From: Gracilaria caudata
Taxonomy: Eukaryota > Rhodophyta > Florideophyceae > Gracilariales > Gracilariaceae
NCBI GenBank assembly: GCA_030374735.1
Contig: JASCIV010000053.1
Coordinates: forward strand, 1-57,796
Direction of reading: 5' to 3'
Length of the DNA stretch: 57,796 nucleotides
Shown piece after piece: positions 39,800 through 48,366 of this stretch. The stretch's first letter is position 1. Every line of letters starts with the position of its first letter. The notes below the pieces were generated by a model, which made no database searches, was not told the DNA's origin, and saw only the letters and a list, made by a program, of their open reading frames with translations. A program made the position numbers and the translations under genes.

Positions 39800-41455
39800 T
39801 TATTCTTTCTTCTTCTCAATCTTTTCAGTCCTTGTCTCTGTGCTTGTTTCCTGGCCCTCTTCTTCATTCTTGGTTATCTCTTGGCCTTTTTTGTCATTCT
39901 TGGTTGTCTCCTGGTCCTCTTTGTCATTCTTGGCTGTCTCCCGGCCATTTTTATCATTGTTGCTTGTCTCGCTTACATTCCCTTGCGAAATGCTTTTCTT
40001 CCGCCTTTTTTTTCGCCTAACCAGCATGATGACCACGGCGCAGATGATGAAAAAGCTCATAGTGCCTATCCCAATAAGCACGCCAACCCAAGCGGGAAAA
40101 AGCGGCAAATAACAGCTTCTATCGTTCCCCCCCGACCCAGTAATGCGGCTCAGTGTCCCACACTTCTCGAACAATATCTTAGGTTCTCTATCGTCATCTT
40201 TGTATCCTTCATACCGCACGCATGGTCCCTCTTCTTTGCCTAGCTGCGAAAGCTTCAGGATTCCGTATTGTCTATTACGAACAAACCTATATGCAAAGCA
40301 ACCCTCAGAATAAGGGCCTCCCTTCGATGTTCCAAGCTGTGCAAGAGGGGCAGACTGGAACACGGGAAAGCCAGCACCGCCGTTTGTTGAGTAATCACTG
40401 TTGGAACCATTGTCAGCTGCCAACATATGAGCATCACCAGCAACCATGATAAGGTTCTTCACATTGAGGCGCACGAGTTCATCGGCTATGGCACGCCGCT
40501 CCGCTGCACATCCTCCCCACGAGTCTTTTTTTGAAACAGATCTCGTGATCCACGGTTTGGAAGACATCCAGACAAGCACACTGTAGTCGCCAGCCGCGGC
40601 AAACTCCGAGAAGAGCCACTGTTTCTGTTCAGCAGCAAGAGTGGAATCTGGCTCTTTGTTGGCGAGCGCTCTCAAATCTGTCATGATCACACGCACACGA
40701 CCTACGGTGAAGGCGTGGTACGAAGCATTTTCCGAGGGCATTTCGTACGAGGGCACGTATTTTCTATATGCTTGCAGAGCAGCTTCGCGCGACGGAGATG
40801 AAAAGTCAGCATTGTTTCTGCCATAGTCGTGGTCGTCATACATGTATGCCATGGGCATTGAGCTCATCAGGCGATGCACATTGGGCTGTGAGACAACTTC
40901 CTGATAACGATTTCTGTAAAGAGAAATATCGTTCTTGGTTATATCGGCGTAATGTAGGTCTCCCATGTGTATCATAAAGAAAGCGGGAGGTGGTGAGGAC
41001 GCTTCCGCTTGTTCGAAATGATTATAGATGTGCTTGAAAGCATCATCGTCGGAGGCTTTTATCTGACAGGATGAAAATGCAAATTGAACATCTTGGGTGG
41101 AATCCGGGGGTGGGTACGTTGTTACTGATGCTATGGGGCTCGTGGACGATAGCGAACGGATGGCTACATGATATTTTCGCAGAGGTTGAAGATCAGTAAA
41201 AGTATACTGTCGTAGGCTTGAGTTATCAAATTGTTCAATGAGTGAGTTTGATTCGTTGTGTGGTGTTATTGAAACGATGGTGGAAAAATTAGCGGTCTCG
41301 GACAACAGAATGTCTGCGTCGTTGGAATTGGGAACTAGCATGTGAATAGTGAACGATGTGTTAGTGACGGCTCCAATCCAGACGAAGGGCTCTGCTGAGA
41401 CAAAGAGAAAGAAAATGGAGACATTTTGAATGAATAGTAAAGATACACGTGCCAT
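39800..41455 (-). CDS. PhoD-like metallophosphatase with C-terminal membrane anchor
   Basis: 551 residues. Signal peptide at 1-21 (LLFIQNVSIFFLFVSA), a beta-sandwich region with repeated Ser/Thr, then the PhoD-like phosphatase: AFSSCQIKASDD, MIHMGDLHYAD, YMYDDHDYGRNNAD, MTDLRAL, KNLIMVAGDAHMLAADN. These carry the Asp, His and Asn ligands of the metal centre (PhoD/phosphodiesterase group). A membrane segment (WVGVLIGIGTMSFFIICAVVIML) near residue 460 is followed by RRKKRRKK and a tail of four 10-residue repeats (about NDKxxxETxK). So the catalytic domain faces the lumen or cell surface, with a charged tail in the cytosol. Phosphate scavenging from esters is the family role; it is convergent with the ANL-like gene. 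Confidence 0.85.
   Translation of the reverse strand: MARVSLLFIQNVSIFFLFVSAEPFVWIGAVTNTSFTIHMLVPNSNDADILLSETANFSTIVSITPHNESNSLIEQFDNSSLRQYTFTDLQPLRKYHVAIRSLSSTSPIASVTTYPPPDSTQDVQFAFSSCQIKASDDDAFKHIYNHFEQAEASSPPPAFFMIHMGDLHYADITKNDISLYRNRYQEVVSQPNVHRLMSSMPMAYMYDDHDYGRNNADFSSPSREAALQAYRKYVPSYEMPSENASYHAFTVGRVRVIMTDLRALANKEPDSTLAAEQKQWLFSEFAAAGDYSVLVWMSSKPWITRSVSKKDSWGGCAAERRAIADELVRLNVKNLIMVAGDAHMLAADNGSNSDYSTNGGAGFPVFQSAPLAQLGTSKGGPYSEGCFAYRFVRNRQYGILKLSQLGKEEGPCVRYEGYKDDDREPKILFEKCGTLSRITGSGGNDRSCYLPLFPAWVGVLIGIGTMSFFIICAVVIMLVRRKKRRKKSISQGNVSETSNNDKNGRETAKNDKEDQETTKNDKKGQEITKNEEEGQETSTETRTEKIEKKKE
39841..39970. repeat. 30-bp tandem repeat in PhoD-like tail
   Basis: About four imperfect 30-bp units (each with a TGTCTC...TCATTCTTGG pattern on the plus strand), encoding the 10-residue Lys/Asp/Glu/Thr repeats of the cytosolic tail. 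Confidence 0.8.
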
Positions 41456-41961
41456 CGCTCAACGTGAAGAGCAGGAGGTGGGCCGGAAGGAGCGAGACTG
41501 ACGACGAGCGTCTGGTCGGGGAAGAACGTAAATGTCGCGAAGCTTTGGTTGCAATGTGCGTTCTCAAACACATGTTGGAAAGGGGGGTCACGTGCGCGGG
41601 TACAGTACAGGTAAGCGTACAGAGGCCAGCATGAACATGAGCAAAGACAGGTGCTGACGTGGAACGTGACACGAGGACTTTGGCAGAAGTCAAGATGTCA
41701 GAGCGCAAAATGGCGCCACCACAACCAGCCTCTCGCGCTGTAACCTTGAAGGAGCAACGGCTCTTGCTCTGGCCCCGGGGGCTTTGGCGCCAAAACACGG
41801 CGCGTATCTCGTTGCCTTCGACTGCGTTGCGCTTGGAGCCACCATTTAAACCGTGCTCACCGCCTCTCTCGCCGGACTTGCACACTCTCACGCAGCCGCC
41901 AGTCTGAGCAGCGTCGCTCGCAGAAACTGGGAGCCTTGTCTTTCAACCACCTCCGGATCAA
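41456..41961. promoter_or_regulatory. Divergent promoter region, PhoD-like and Siva-like genes
   Basis: About 500 bp between divergent starts. No motif of the TACCTTCGTA family was seen. Short frames here are not supported. Confidence 0.4.
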
Positions 41962-42498
41962 ATGATGCCCACGGCAGACGCTCGTCGCACAGACAGCATC
42001 AGCGCTTCTGACGCTAATATGTCCACGGATGGGAGTAGAAAGTCAGTGCCTGAGGTTGGGGATCGTCTTGTTCATATCGACATTCATTTGCGGCTGTCGG
42101 GCGGGAAACGAGTGCAGTTTGGACGTGCCAGTTTGCCAGCTGTTAAACGGCGTCGAATTTATGCTCCTCCACCGCCGAAACCATGGTGGCAGGAACCCCC
42201 TCGAGCGGCTGCTTTATACAAACGCACAGATGCTTGTGCTAATTGCGATGATGTTCGGTTGGAGGCTAGCTGTGAGCGTTGTGAGAAACAGCTGTGTGGA
42301 CTTTGTACGAGACTTTGCGATGTGTGTGGTATGACTTGGTGTACGCACTGCTCTTTGGTTGATTACGACAGCCCTTTCGAGCGAACTGTGTGCTTGCCGT
42401 GCTGGGATGATGCCAACGAACGGACGGAGCATAACGAGGTTTCACATGATGATGCGGAGCGTTTAGACGACGATGAAGATATGATTTCTTTGGAGTAG
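41962..42498 (+). CDS. SIVA1: Siva-like cysteine-rich zinc protein
   Basis: 178 residues. The C-terminal domain (about 93-151) has paired cysteines CANC, CERC, CGLC, CDVC, CTHC, CLPC, with spacings x8, x4, x3, x4 and x13 between successive pairs, which is the spacing of the Siva C-terminal domain; GLC-TRLC-DVCG and SLVDYDS...FERTVC also follow the family. The middle has a basic VKRRRIYAPPPPKPWWQEPP stretch and the end is acidic (DDAERLDDDEDM). Animal Siva binds TNF-receptor-family tails and XIAP and acts in p53 control; those partners are not expected in an alga, so the ancestral job is unknown, though zinc binding is very likely. Single exon, ATG 41962. Confidence 0.8.
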   Translation: MMPTADARRTDSISASDANMSTDGSRKSVPEVGDRLVHIDIHLRLSGGKRVQFGRASLPAVKRRRIYAPPPPKPWWQEPPRAAALYKRTDACANCDDVRLEASCERCEKQLCGLCTRLCDVCGMTWCTHCSLVDYDSPFERTVCLPCWDDANERTEHNEVSHDDAERLDDDEDMISLE

Positions 42499-43202
42499 AG
42501 TACAGCTGGTTGCAGCTGCATTTGGAGGAGACTTGGCATTCACACGTTAACTTAAGACAGTCTTTAACTGCGTGCAGAACAACTTGAAATCAACATCTGC
42601 TGCGTGGCCTGGCCGGCGAGTAAGCTTCGATGTCGGAAGACAAATCGCAGTCGCCGTTGCCGAGCAGATAACTTCTACAGCGCACCTACAAGGTTATTGT
42701 CGCTAAAAAGAAACTGCATCATCGGTTCCCCATGTGTATCCATTTGGCTATGTGTCTCTAGATACAGATAGATCTGGTGTTTCCCGTTACACAGCTTCAG
42801 CGCCGTTCATCCGGCCGGACATTGTCGGGATACACTCGTCCAGAGCCCTAGTAGTAGTAGGCTCTGCTGGACGAGTGAGCTAAAACAGCACAGCATGGAA
42901 ATTTTTGGCATTTGAACGAACGCCTATCAACGCGCGACAAGCGGCCTCGACCATCCAATCAGCGCGCTGCAACATCATCCTGACACAACCTGTTCCAACC
43001 TGCACCAAGAGTTTCCGCCTGTGCCGCGCAACCGTCACGAGCACTCGTTTTCAAGCTGAAAGCGCGAGCCCCCGTCCTCCAAAGCGCCAACTCGTGCTTT
43101 GCGCAATGCACGGCGAACTCCAACCGTGTATCTTATTCAACACCGTCCTACCGCTCTCCCCTCTACATCTTCGAACCGCCTCACAACGCTCGTGCGCCCA
43201 CT
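42499..43202. other. Intergenic with bulged hairpin
   Basis: Upstream of the large kinase gene. Holds a 15-bp hairpin with a 3-nt bulge (42833-42877). The part just before the ATG is C-rich and likely leader. Confidence 0.5.
42833..42877. repeat. Inverted repeat with 3-nt bulge
   Basis: CACTCGTCCAGAGCC at 42833-42847 pairs with GGCTCT-GCT-GGACGAGTG at 42860-42877; loop CTAGTAGTAGTA. Could form a stem-loop in RNA or DNA, about 330 bp before the kinase start. Confidence 0.7.
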
Positions 43203-46200
43203 ATGACGCAGCACGCGTCCACGCATGCGGCTCCCACAGTCAACTTCAAGTCCGCGAGCGGCACTGTGTGGAACCTCACCACGCTTCGACCTTTGTCCCC
43301 TTCTGTTCTACTTGTGCGTGCTGCGGATGGAGCCACATATGCATTGAAAAGGTTACCCATTTCCGGCGATAAAATTCGCCCTCTACTCATGCGAGAAGCT
43401 GAAGCGTGGAAGAAAGCTTCGCAGAGTTCGGCGGTTCTCAAATTGCATGATGTGCACCTCAACTTCGATACCGCTTATTTTGTCATGGAGTATTGCGCGG
43501 GCGGTGTTCTTAGTGCTCCACGAACCGAGCGCTCTGCTTTGCGCACTACCGCTGGGCTGGCCTCCGCGCTACAGTTCGTTCTTGACAATGCAGAACAACG
43601 TGTGCATGCCAATATATCTTTGGATCACATTTTGCTGGACGCATCGGGATCTATAAGGCTCGGTGGTTTTGGCTTGACGAGGGCTAAAAGAGTTGCCAGT
43701 ACAAAACGAAACCTTTCGGAAAGAGACGATGTTCGAGCACTTACTGCGCTCTTATACGAGCTCTGCTTTGGAAAGCGCTTTGATTCTGCGAACCCGACCA
43801 TGCCTGATTCACCGCAAATCTCCGCTCTCACAAGGGACCTTATCCGTTCCGTTCTTTTCGTTCCAACCCCGAAAGTACCTGACCTGCTCGTGTATCGATA
43901 TGATCTCGCGGCTGCGCGAAAGCTTGTTCCACCATGTACGCCTCCGTTGAAGCCTATAGTAAACACGAGACCGCAAGAGAATCTCGAACTTGATATGGAC
44001 TCCAGTCGTGGCTTGCCTCCCAACTCTATTGTCACCGAGAATCATTCCGTATCGCCGCTTGAAACCAATGCACCAACTCCGGAGCCTGCTGCCCCTCCTC
44101 GCGCCTTAACTGCTGTTCAAAACCAATCCAACAATGATTTCACTGACCTTGAAAGTCTAAGTGGTGTCTCTGAAGCTATTGGAAGAATAGCGAGTAATAC
44201 TCTTAGTCCCGAGGGTACAGATGATTTAAGTCGTATCATGGAAGCTTCTGTGCCGATTCAGAACCTGCCTAATCTAATTTTTGAAGCATTGGGTCAACTA
44301 CATATATCTAGTTCGAAAGGCAACCCGGTTGTAGCTTTTAAGGTTGTGACGCTTATTCACCGTTTGTTGGCTGAGGGTCCGGCGACTTTGACATCATCGG
44401 CGTTACAGAAGTTGGATTTTCTTAGATGGATTGAAACATCATGGTCCAGAAATCGCATATCCAACCACGCTGGAAAAGTCCACCCGTACATGTACTGTTT
44501 TGCTGCAGGGGAGATTTCGTGGTATGCGGCAATGTTAAGATGCCGTGCTTTCTTTCACGGAACTTTTGCAAAAGTGTTTAGCACGCAATGGATGGCTCGC
44601 GTAAATGGATTACCAGCCCTCCAGTCGAACAGGCGCGATGCGTTTCGCTCGATTCTAGACATACTTGAAAGGTGTGTCGCTCTTGTTCGGAAAGTCATAA
44701 CTGCCAAAGATCCAGCTGCGAGCGTCAAGCAGTTTGCTGTTCCACTTCTTATGCAGGAGATATGCAAGACATATTACGCGCTTTGCTGGCTTTTCGCAAC
44801 GGCTCCGATTAACATGAAGACGCTGCTGAGGAGTGAGCTTGGGGTGGCTCATACTGCGGCACGGAACGCAAACTCTGCTGTCGATGCTTCCCCAGAAATC
44901 GCAGCCCAATGTCCCGCAGAATTTTTGCTGACGTTGGATGAGCAAGCACCGGAAGATTTAGATGCGCCGGTATTGGTTTCGCTTCTAAAGAAGTTGAAGA
45001 AGAGGAAGAAGAAGAAAACTGTAACGTCTGCAGTAGACTCAGCGAAGGAAAGCCCAGCAGATATCTCTCAAGATCAAGAAGTGAAGGAGGAATCCGAAAC
45101 CGAAACTCCTGAAGGCAAAGACGTTGAATTGGAAAACTCAATGACTAGAAAAGCGATGGATACGCGACGTAAGAAGTCCAGTTCTGGCGAAAATGTACAA
45201 CGGAGGAAGACATCTCCGACCAGAAAACCATATCGCCACCCGCCTGTTGTGTCACTAGAAGATTTGGAGAACGTACCAGCAGCTCAGCCACAACACCTTT
45301 CACGCCCTTCAAGTAAGAGTTCGCCAGATATAAGCAATCTTCGAAAACTGTCAGTCAGCGTTCGGAAAGGGTTACCAAGTGAAGCGTATGAACGGGAACA
45401 AAACGGGCAGAGAATCCGCTCCGAAAGAAGAGAAGCATTAGAAGATGGTCGACGCCGGTCCCGGTCGAGATCCCGATCTCCTCTGCGCGGCAGGCCACCC
45501 TCTGATGGAGAGGATGAAAAAGAAAGTGACCATGATAGTCTTTCTGGCTCCTCCAGTTCAGCGTCTGGTACCCATGATTCTGATGAGGATATTCGTCGGA
45601 TCGAAACGAAACCGAGTAAAGGTAAAAAGCAAAATCGGAAAACGAAGCAGAACAAAAAGCAAAAGAAGGAGGAACACAGTGATGAAAGCGATTCAGAAGA
45701 GGAGCAACCTCGTCGAAAACCAAAAGGCAAGAAGAAGAAAAAAGGCAGGGGTATTAGCAAAGACGAAAGCGATGATGAGAAAAACGAGGAGTCATCAGGG
45801 AGGGAAAAGCGAGTCGAGCGTAAGAAGCACGTGGACGAGAAATCTATTCCTTTCGAAAAACAGCATCCGAAACGAAAGACCTGGGCTAAGCAGCCGGGAA
45901 AAAATGACGAGGAATACACGGGTGGAAGCAAAGAAGCTTTGGCGGCCGCAGCTAGCGGAAAGAAAACACCCAGTATGAACCCAACGTTCGAAGTTGCTCC
46001 ATATGAAGTGCAATTTGCGCAACAAATTGGTTCAGGAGGGTTTGGAGTGGTTTTCAAAGCTAAGTTTCGCAATCAGACCGTCGCTGTCAAAAAGATTCAC
46101 GCGCATGCGCTAATGAATTCTGCCTCGATAGCTGAATTTCAGTCTGAGGTGGCTGTGTTGTGTACGCTACGACATCCAAACATCATTGGATTTGTTGGGG

Positions 46201-46784
46201 CTTGTACTCGACCACCAAACTTAATGATCATCACCGAGTTCATGGCAAGAGGGACATTATTTGACATTTTGCACCAGTCGAACGAGCGAGTAACTTGGCC
46301 AATGCGCAAGAAGTTCGCGTTAGACACATGTAAGGGAATGCGATATCTACATGATAGCAAGCTGCTGCATAGAGATCTTAAGTCATCGAATCTGCTTCTT
46401 GACAAGGACTACAATTGCAAGGTCGGAGACTTTGGGCTGACACGCATTTCCAAAGGATCCGCGGCCGTGCAAATGACTGGGCAGTGTGGAACGTTTCAAT
46501 ATATGGCTGTGGAAGTACTCGCAAACAAACCATACTCGGAGAAAGCTGATGTTTTTTCGTTCGGTATACTTCTGTGGGAAATAGTCGCGAGGAAACTTCC
46601 ATACTTCGGAATGCAACCTATGCAAGTTGGAATGGCTGTTCTCAACCAAGGACTTCGTCCTACCATTCCGCGTGAATGTCCACCTTCTTTAGCGAAGCTT
46701 ATGCGAAGTTGTTGGGATAGTGACCCGAGCAGAAGGCCGTCTTTCACACAGCTGGTGCCCATTTTGGAAGCGCTACCAGAATAA
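43203..46784 (+). CDS. Pseudokinase-ANTH-like-TKL kinase fusion protein
   Basis: A single 1193-codon exon. Residues about 22-240: kinase fold with YALKRLP (Lys49), but HANISLDHIL stands where HRDLKxxN should be, and LGGFG where DFG should be, so it is a predicted pseudokinase. About 315-580: helical region resembling an ANTH/ENTH clathrin-adaptor domain (VVAFKVVTLIHRLLAEGP, then YAAMLRCRAFFHGTFAKV), which in the family binds phosphoinositides and clathrin. About 595-920: Lys/Glu/Ser/Arg-rich linker with RRRSRSRSRSP. About 935-1190: a Raf/MAPKKK-like TKL kinase with GSGGFGVVF, VAVKKI, LLHRDLKSSN, VGDFGL and WEIVARKLPY. Its APE motif reads AVE (QYMAVEVL). The last kinase looks active. Probable role: membrane- or endocytosis-linked signalling; the combination is unusual. 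Confidence 0.8.
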   Translation: MTQHASTHAAPTVNFKSASGTVWNLTTLRPLSPSVLLVRAADGATYALKRLPISGDKIRPLLMREAEAWKKASQSSAVLKLHDVHLNFDTAYFVMEYCAGGVLSAPRTERSALRTTAGLASALQFVLDNAEQRVHANISLDHILLDASGSIRLGGFGLTRAKRVASTKRNLSERDDVRALTALLYELCFGKRFDSANPTMPDSPQISALTRDLIRSVLFVPTPKVPDLLVYRYDLAAARKLVPPCTPPLKPIVNTRPQENLELDMDSSRGLPPNSIVTENHSVSPLETNAPTPEPAAPPRALTAVQNQSNNDFTDLESLSGVSEAIGRIASNTLSPEGTDDLSRIMEASVPIQNLPNLIFEALGQLHISSSKGNPVVAFKVVTLIHRLLAEGPATLTSSALQKLDFLRWIETSWSRNRISNHAGKVHPYMYCFAAGEISWYAAMLRCRAFFHGTFAKVFSTQWMARVNGLPALQSNRRDAFRSILDILERCVALVRKVITAKDPAASVKQFAVPLLMQEICKTYYALCWLFATAPINMKTLLRSELGVAHTAARNANSAVDASPEIAAQCPAEFLLTLDEQAPEDLDAPVLVSLLKKLKKRKKKKTVTSAVDSAKESPADISQDQEVKEESETETPEGKDVELENSMTRKAMDTRRKKSSSGENVQRRKTSPTRKPYRHPPVVSLEDLENVPAAQPQHLSRPSSKSSPDISNLRKLSVSVRKGLPSEAYEREQNGQRIRSERREALEDGRRRSRSRSRSPLRGRPPSDGEDEKESDHDSLSGSSSSASGTHDSDEDIRRIETKPSKGKKQNRKTKQNKKQKKEEHSDESDSEEEQPRRKPKGKKKKKGRGISKDESDDEKNEESSGREKRVERKKHVDEKSIPFEKQHPKRKTWAKQPGKNDEEYTGGSKEALAAAASGKKTPSMNPTFEVAPYEVQFAQQIGSGGFGVVFKAKFRNQTVAVKKIHAHALMNSASIAEFQSEVAVLCTLRHPNIIGFVGACTRPPNLMIITEFMARGTLFDILHQSNERVTWPMRKKFALDTCKGMRYLHDSKLLHRDLKSSNLLLDKDYNCKVGDFGLTRISKGSAAVQMTGQCGTFQYMAVEVLANKPYSEKADVFSFGILLWEIVARKLPYFGMQPMQVGMAVLNQGLRPTIPRECPPSLAKLMRSCWDSDPSRRPSFTQLVPILEALPE

Positions 46785-46866
46785 GCAATGTGTTTGAAAC
46801 ATATACGGTTCAGTACAAGACCACCTAGAATAGTCTAACATTATTTCACTGAGAAGTTAACACACA

Positions 46867-47685
46867 TTAACGGTTTTGTAACAATACTCGTTCAGCTATC
46901 TTGTGCGATCTTTCCCTTTCTTGTACAATCCCACTCTTAGACACCACACTCTCATACTTCCGCTTGACTCCCCGTGATTTTTGCTTTGGTTCCTTTGGTA
47001 CCTTCTTATCAAATTTACCAGCAGAAGCGGTAGACTTCTGGACAACAGCCAGGGCGTCACTAAGTCCTTTCTTTGGCAAAAACCTCTTGCCGCTTGGGCC
47101 GGTGCTTGCCACATCCAACGCTTGTATGGGACTTATCTGAGCACTGCGTGATTTCTGCGACAAACGAATATTGGCGGCCTGCTTCTTCTTGTTTTCTTTA
47201 ACTCCTAGCTTCTTGTCCCTTTTTTTCTCGGCGAAGGGATCGTAGTCGTCGCCCATTCCCTCTTTATGAGGAATGATAACGTCTTTCTGCAATGAGTTCT
47301 TACTTCCGCGACCATACCGTGGCACGTACTCACCTGTGGCTTCGTCAAGTACAAGTCTGTCTCGCTTCTTCTTTTGAATACCCTTCTCCTTGGCAAACTT
47401 TTCCCACTTGGTGAGTGCTCTCTCCTTTGGTATTGGCTTCTCGCGAGGCAACCCATATGACGGTGGTGGCAATTTGACAAGCTTTCCGTCTTCAGTTTGC
47501 TCAGCAGGCAAACAGAATATGGCCGTCACCAGCGCCTGAACCGCCTCCGTCGTCTTCTCGAAGTCATCCACCTCATAGATGCGCTTGTCAAAGGCAGTGA
47601 GGTTCCCGAGGTCAAGTTCAATGCCGGTGGGAGCCTCTGCTGCCTCTGCAGCCCCTGCAGGTGCTGCCTTCGTAGACATAGACAT
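46867..47685 (-). CDS. RRS1: Ribosome biogenesis regulator RRS1
   Basis: 272 residues. RRS1 with RPF2 loads the 5S RNP into the pre-60S ribosome in the nucleolus. The family core is clear: IELDLGNLTAFD, LPPPSYGLPREKPIPKERALTKWEKFAKEKGIQKKKRDRLVLDEATGEYVPRYG and DVIIPHKEGMGDDYDPFAEKKRDKK. The C-terminal half is Lys-rich, as in the family, and probably carries nuclear signals. The 3' end lies only about 80 bp from the convergent kinase gene. The composite element at 47850-47873 is about 165 bp upstream of ATG 47685. Confidence 0.92.
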   Translation of the reverse strand: MSMSTKAAPAGAAEAAEAPTGIELDLGNLTAFDKRIYEVDDFEKTTEAVQALVTAIFCLPAEQTEDGKLVKLPPPSYGLPREKPIPKERALTKWEKFAKEKGIQKKKRDRLVLDEATGEYVPRYGRGSKNSLQKDVIIPHKEGMGDDYDPFAEKKRDKKLGVKENKKKQAANIRLSQKSRSAQISPIQALDVASTGPSGKRFLPKKGLSDALAVVQKSTASAGKFDKKVPKEPKQKSRGVKRKYESVVSKSGIVQERERSHKIAERVLLQNR

Positions 47686-48366
47686 TCAAGTCAAAACAAC
47701 AATACTCTGAGAGCAAGAGCAAGGAACAGACCTTCCAGATAACGCAAGCGGAGAATGATTATTATTCAGTGTTTCGTGGAATCCAACAACTCTTGTCGAA
47801 GGTTTATCAGTTACCTTGTACGCTTGAATGCTTTACAATGTGCACATACTACAGGTAGCGTTCTACCTTCGTATGTTCGTTCAGAGAGAAGGCTCTACAA
47901 CGCACCAACTACTGTCTTGGCCGAAGGCGTCGTCGAAGCTCTACGGTTCCGAAATTGTATCCATATATTAATTGAGATTGGCAATCAATAATTTACAATT
48001 TGGTCTTTCAATTTTTGGAAACATGTTCTTGAGAGCAAGTATGGCCCCATGCATGGGTTGGCAGACTGCTTATCTACCGTGAGAGGTTCGCGATAAGGAT
48101 TGTGAATCCATACAGTTTTTTCCACACAGCTTGCCTTCTCGGCTAACCCTTAACCCTTTCGTTTTCCTGACGAGGGAAGCAGCTTGAAGCTCTTCAATTC
48201 TTTGCAGCGAAGGAACCCTTCTCGAGCAATCCATCGCTTGTTTAAGTATCGAGTGCTTCACTTTTTTGCGAGGAAATCAGTTACGAGATTCTCCTCGAAT
48301 ACTACTTCCGCTTCCTTCCACATTACAAAAACCTAGTATCCTTCGTTCTTTCCGGCTGAATTCATC
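47686..48366. promoter_or_regulatory. Divergent promoter region, RRS1 and CDC5L
   Basis: Upstream region of both genes. The composite element TACAGGTAGCGTT-CT-ACCTTCGTA lies at 47850-47873, including an exact TACCTTCGTA (47864-47873). No coding frame supported. Confidence 0.45.
47850..47873 (+). promoter_or_regulatory. Composite TACAGGTAGCGTT...TACCTTCGTA element
   Basis: Joins both motif types in one 24-bp unit; GGTA-GCGTTC-TACC is an inverted pair. Same layout as 32843-32866. Confidence 0.45.

Noticed and set aside
45284..46072. 262-codon open frame antisense to the fusion kinase
   Set aside because: Phe/Ser/Leu-rich mirror of the Lys/Glu/Arg-rich linker; no homology.
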